NCBI GenBank assembly: GCA_025352265.1
Contig: JANXTS010000001.1
Span: 1-34,506 of the forward strand
Reading direction: 5' to 3'
DNA length: 34,506 nt
Origin: Variovorax sp.
GTDB taxonomy: Bacteria; Pseudomonadota; Gammaproteobacteria; Burkholderiales; Burkholderiaceae_C
Under the pieces are notes generated by a model. That model was not told where the DNA came from. It saw only the letters and a list, made by a program, of their open reading frames with translations, and searched no databases. Positions 32,064 to 34,506 of the stretch are shown piece by piece. How positions within the stretch are numbered: the first letter of the stretch is position 1; every line of letters starts with the position of its first letter. The position numbers were made by a program, and so were the translations under genes.

Positions 32064-33706
32064 GCGCTGAGCGCGACCTCTCGCTGCGGCTGAAAACTGG
32101 CCGAGTTCGCCAACGGCCAGTACGTGCGAAACACGTTGTGCTGCGCATCGAGCGGTCCGAGCAGTGCGCCCGGTTGCACCTGCATCACGAGGTTGCTCAA
32201 CAGTCGCACCTCGGTGTCGGAAATGCGCCGCACGATATGGTGCGCGGTGATCTGTTGCGGATGGTCGAGCCCCGCGGCCTGCACCAGCTCCTGCAGTGCA
32301 TGCAGCGTGCTGCGATGAAAGTTCTGCACCCGGTCGGCCTTGGTCGGTACGACCAGCGCCTGCTGACGCAACGGATCTTGCGTGGTGACGCCCGTTGGGC
32401 AGTTGCCGGTATGGCAGGTCTGCGCCTGAATACACCCGAGCGCCATCATGAAACCGCGACCCGCGTTGCACCAATCGGCGCCCAGCGCCATCATCCGCGC
32501 CAGGTCGAAAGCCGTGATCACCTTGCCTGCACAACCGATCTTGACGCGGCTGCGCAAGCCGACGCCGATCAGCGTGTTGTGCACCAGCAGCAGCCCTTCT
32601 TGCAGCGGCGCGCCGACGTGGTCGCTGAACTCGACCGGCGCCGCACCGGTACCGCCTTCGGCACCGTCGACGACGATGAAGTCCGGCGTGATGCCGGTCT
32701 CCTGCATCGCCTTGACGATGGCGAACCACTCCCACGGGTGACCCAGACAGAACTTGAAGCCGGTCGGCTTGCCGCCCGACAACTCACGCAGCCGGGCAAC
32801 GAAATTCATCATCTCGACGGGCGTGCTGAAGGCGCGGTGCGACGACGGCGAGATGCAGTCGACACCGATCGGCACGCCGCGCGCCGCTGAGATTTCTGCC
32901 GTGACCTTGGGGCCGGGCAGCACGCCGCCGTGGCCGGGCTTGGCGCCCTGGCTCAGCTTGATCTCGATCATCTTTACTTGCGGGTCGCGCGCATTGGCGA
33001 CGAAGCGTTCTTCGCTGAAACTGCCATCGTCGTTGCGGCAGCCGAAGTAGCCCGAGCCGATCTCCCAGATCAGGTCGCCGCCATGCACGCGATGGTGTTG
33101 CGAGATCGAGCCTTCACCCGTGTCGTGCGCGAAGTTACCGGCCTTGGCGCCTTTGTTGAGCGCGAGGATCGCGTTGGCAGACAACGCACCGAAGCTCATC
33201 GCCGAAATGTTGAACACGCTGGCGTCGTAAGGCTGCGCGCAGTCGGCGCCGATGACGATGCGAAAGTCGTGGTTCGCGAGCTTGGTCGGCACCATCGAAT
33301 GGTTGATCCACTCGTAGCCGGCGATGGTCACGTCGAGCTGCGTACCGAAAGGCCGGTTGTCGGGCTCGCCCTTGGCGCGCTGGTAAACCAGCGAGCGTTG
33401 CGCGCGAGAAAACGGCGCGGCTTCGGCATCGCTCTCGATGAAGTACTGGCGCATCTCGGGCCGGATGTATTCGAGCAAGAAGCGCAGGTGGCCGATGACC
33501 GGGTAGTTGCGCAGAATGGCGTGGCGCGTTTGTCGCAGGTCGTGCACGCCGGTGCCGCTCAGCACTGCAAATGCCCCGACGCAAACCCAGCCGAGCCAGA
33601 GCCATGGCCACAACAGCACCGTTGCCAAGCTGGCGACCAGGCCCAGGGCGCACAGCGCGAACGCGATGTAGCGGGTCGGAAAAGGCGTGATGATCGGTTT
33701 CGCGAT
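32060..33706 (-). CDS. FMN-binding glutamate synthase-family protein, probably with an ATC start
   Basis: The product resembles the FMN/3Fe-4S synthase domain of the glutamate synthase large subunit. It has FNISAMSFGALSANAI, GEGSISQHH, KLSQGAKPGHGG, DFIVVDGAEGGTGAAP and the iron-sulfur Cys set in CIQAQTCHTGNCPTGV. It has no amidotransferase domain, and its N-terminus is a membrane anchor. The first standard start in frame is a TTG at 33628 (522 residues) with no ribosome site. Homology and hydrophobicity run 26 codons further (IAKPIITPFPTRYIAF...) to an ATC at 33704-33706. GGAG lies eight nt before it, at 33716-33719. An ATG-to-ATC change or a rare ATC start fits best. It is coupled to the kinase-fold gene downstream. 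Confidence 0.85.
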   Translation of the reverse strand: MAKPIITPFPTRYIAFALCALGLVASLATVLLWPWLWLGWVCVGAFAVLSGTGVHDLRQTRHAILRNYPVIGHLRFLLEYIRPEMRQYFIESDAEAAPFSRAQRSLVYQRAKGEPDNRPFGTQLDVTIAGYEWINHSMVPTKLANHDFRIVIGADCAQPYDASVFNISAMSFGALSANAILALNKGAKAGNFAHDTGEGSISQHHRVHGGDLIWEIGSGYFGCRNDDGSFSEERFVANARDPQVKMIEIKLSQGAKPGHGGVLPGPKVTAEISAARGVPIGVDCISPSSHRAFSTPVEMMNFVARLRELSGGKPTGFKFCLGHPWEWFAIVKAMQETGITPDFIVVDGAEGGTGAAPVEFSDHVGAPLQEGLLLVHNTLIGVGLRSRVKIGCAGKVITAFDLARMMALGADWCNAGRGFMMALGCIQAQTCHTGNCPTGVTTQDPLRQQALVVPTKADRVQNFHRSTLHALQELVQAAGLDHPQQITAHHIVRRISDTEVRLLSNLVMQVQPGALLGPLDAQHNVFRTYWPLANSASFQPQREVALSA

Positions 33707-33769
33707 GGTGTGTTCTCCAGTGCCCGGCGGCCTGCCTGCTGCATCATAGAGGGCTCAAACAGACGCAAT

Positions 33770-34506
33770 ATGACGATTACTTCCGCACCAGATACCGATC
33801 CCGCCAACGTCGCCTCTGCCGACCCCGTACCGCTCGGTCCCGACGACTTCGACGCGCTCGATGGCGACCTCGATGCCATGCGCGAGACCGACGAAGAAAT
33901 TCCGCAGTGGGAATTCTGCGAAGGCTTCATGGCCGCGCTCGTGTGCTCGCGCCGCCCGGTGCCGGCCGAAGAATACTGGCCAGTGCTGCTGGGCGACGGC
34001 TTCGTCGCCGCGCAACACATGGAATTCGTCTGGCGCTGGAAGAGGCGCTGGCGCGAGATCGAACAAGGCCTCGATGCCGACGTGCAGTCGCTCGACGACG
34101 ACCGCACCTGGCAGCCCGAGGTGCTCGACACCCGCGGCGCCATCGCGTCGTTGCCCGAGGACGAACGCACCGACATCGAAGGCGAAGCGATCCCCTCGTT
34201 CGCGCAAGTGTGGGCGTTGGGCTTCATGTACGCGGTCGAAAACTGGCCCGAAGACTGGGCCGCACCGCGCGACAAGGACGCGGCGAAGATGCTCGACGAA
34301 GCGCTCGACGCCATCGTCGCACTGACCGAAGACGACACCGGCAAGCCCGAAGTCTCGATGTTCAGCGAAGACGGCCCGCCCAGTGTCAGCCAGCAGCGCA
34401 TCGACGATTTCGGCACCGCAATCTGGGCCGTCTACGACCTGCGCCAGCTATGGAAAAGCATGGGCCCGAAGCAGGAAACCATCCGCAAGGAGCCGACGCC
34501 GGGACG
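33770..34506 (+). CDS. UPF0149/YecA family protein (3' partial)
   Basis: The reading frame from the ATG at 33770 runs without a stop to the window end (245 codons and two bases). The product is acidic and begins with an Asp/Ala-rich tail. A UPF0149 domain follows, with QWEFCEGFMAALVCSRRP, YWPVLLGD, FAQVWALGFMYAVENWPEDW and RIDDFGTAIWAVYDLR. YecA-type proteins usually end in a zinc-binding SEC-C motif; that part, if present, lies beyond the window. The function of the family is unclear. It diverges from the FMN protein gene. The start is the first in-frame ATG; no good ribosome site precedes it. Confidence 0.88.
   Translation, partial: MTITSAPDTDPANVASADPVPLGPDDFDALDGDLDAMRETDEEIPQWEFCEGFMAALVCSRRPVPAEEYWPVLLGDGFVAAQHMEFVWRWKRRWREIEQGLDADVQSLDDDRTWQPEVLDTRGAIASLPEDERTDIEGEAIPSFAQVWALGFMYAVENWPEDWAAPRDKDAAKMLDEALDAIVALTEDDTGKPEVSMFSEDGPPSVSQQRIDDFGTAIWAVYDLRQLWKSMGPKQETIRKEPTPG

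Noticed and set aside
32064..32735. The upstream part of the kinase-fold frame (would make a 528-residue protein)
   Set aside because: That part is the shadow of the FMN protein gene in another frame; the true start is the ATG that overlaps the upstream stop.

Overview
This window is a GC-rich, densely coded piece of a betaproteobacterial chromosome. Gene content and protein style point to the order Burkholderiales, most likely family Comamonadaceae (Variovorax- or Acidovorax-like). The signs are an argS - SPOR protein - dsbA cluster, lptA-lptB-rpoN, malate synthase G, a CaiB/BaiF CoA-transferase with its LysR regulator, and GTG/TTG starts. The placement is inferred from recognised families; no search was run. 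No rRNA, tRNA, CRISPR array, insertion sequence or phage gene was seen. No gene-free gap exceeds about 215 bp.

Region 1 (1-9217, + strand) is a flagellar export, switch and basal-body operon in classical order: fliG (5' end missing), fliH, fliI, fliJ, fliK, fliL, fliM, fliN, fliO, fliP, fliQ, fliR. Most junctions overlap or are a few bases wide. A 170-bp gap before fliL carries a hairpin and a possible internal promoter. The FliM is unusual because it lacks the N-terminal peptide that binds CheY-P in ordinary FliM.

Region 2 (9240-11654, - strand) holds a NarL-type response regulator, its HPK7-type histidine kinase with a dead N-terminal receiver, and a fasciclin-domain lipoprotein. Strong inverted repeats lie between the kinase and lipoprotein genes.

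Region 3 (11794-16440) has malate synthase G on the - strand, diverging from a family III CoA-transferase and a LysR regulator.

Region 4 (16490-20179) has a lone GT2 glycosyltransferase, a DUF2214-like membrane protein behind a nested palindrome, a membrane protein fused to a spermidine-synthase-like domain, and a small secreted Cys-repeat (PsiF-like) protein.

Region 5 (20296-27001, + strand) is housekeeping: argS, a SPOR-domain membrane protein, dsbA, a terminator, then lptA-lptB (LPS transport), an extragenic palindromic repeat and rpoN (sigma-54).

Region 6 (27011-34506) has a membrane hybrid histidine kinase sharing a symmetric promoter with a THUMP-type rRNA methyltransferase. Next come an isochorismatase-fold hydrolase, an orphan PIN-domain protein, a protein-kinase-fold protein translationally coupled to an FMN-binding glutamate-synthase-like protein, and a UPF0149/YecA protein cut by the window end (too open-ended to be bounded by a stop here).

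I do not see a clearly new multigene system. The observations most worth checking are the FliM without a CheY-binding peptide, the kinase with a degenerate receiver and 13-bp inverted repeat, the palindrome-covered DUF2214 promoter, the symmetric -10 element between two divergent genes, the set of genes whose -10 hexamer sits 6-7 nt before the start codon (candidate leaderless mRNAs), and the glutamate-synthase-like gene whose natural start appears to be an ATC codon.
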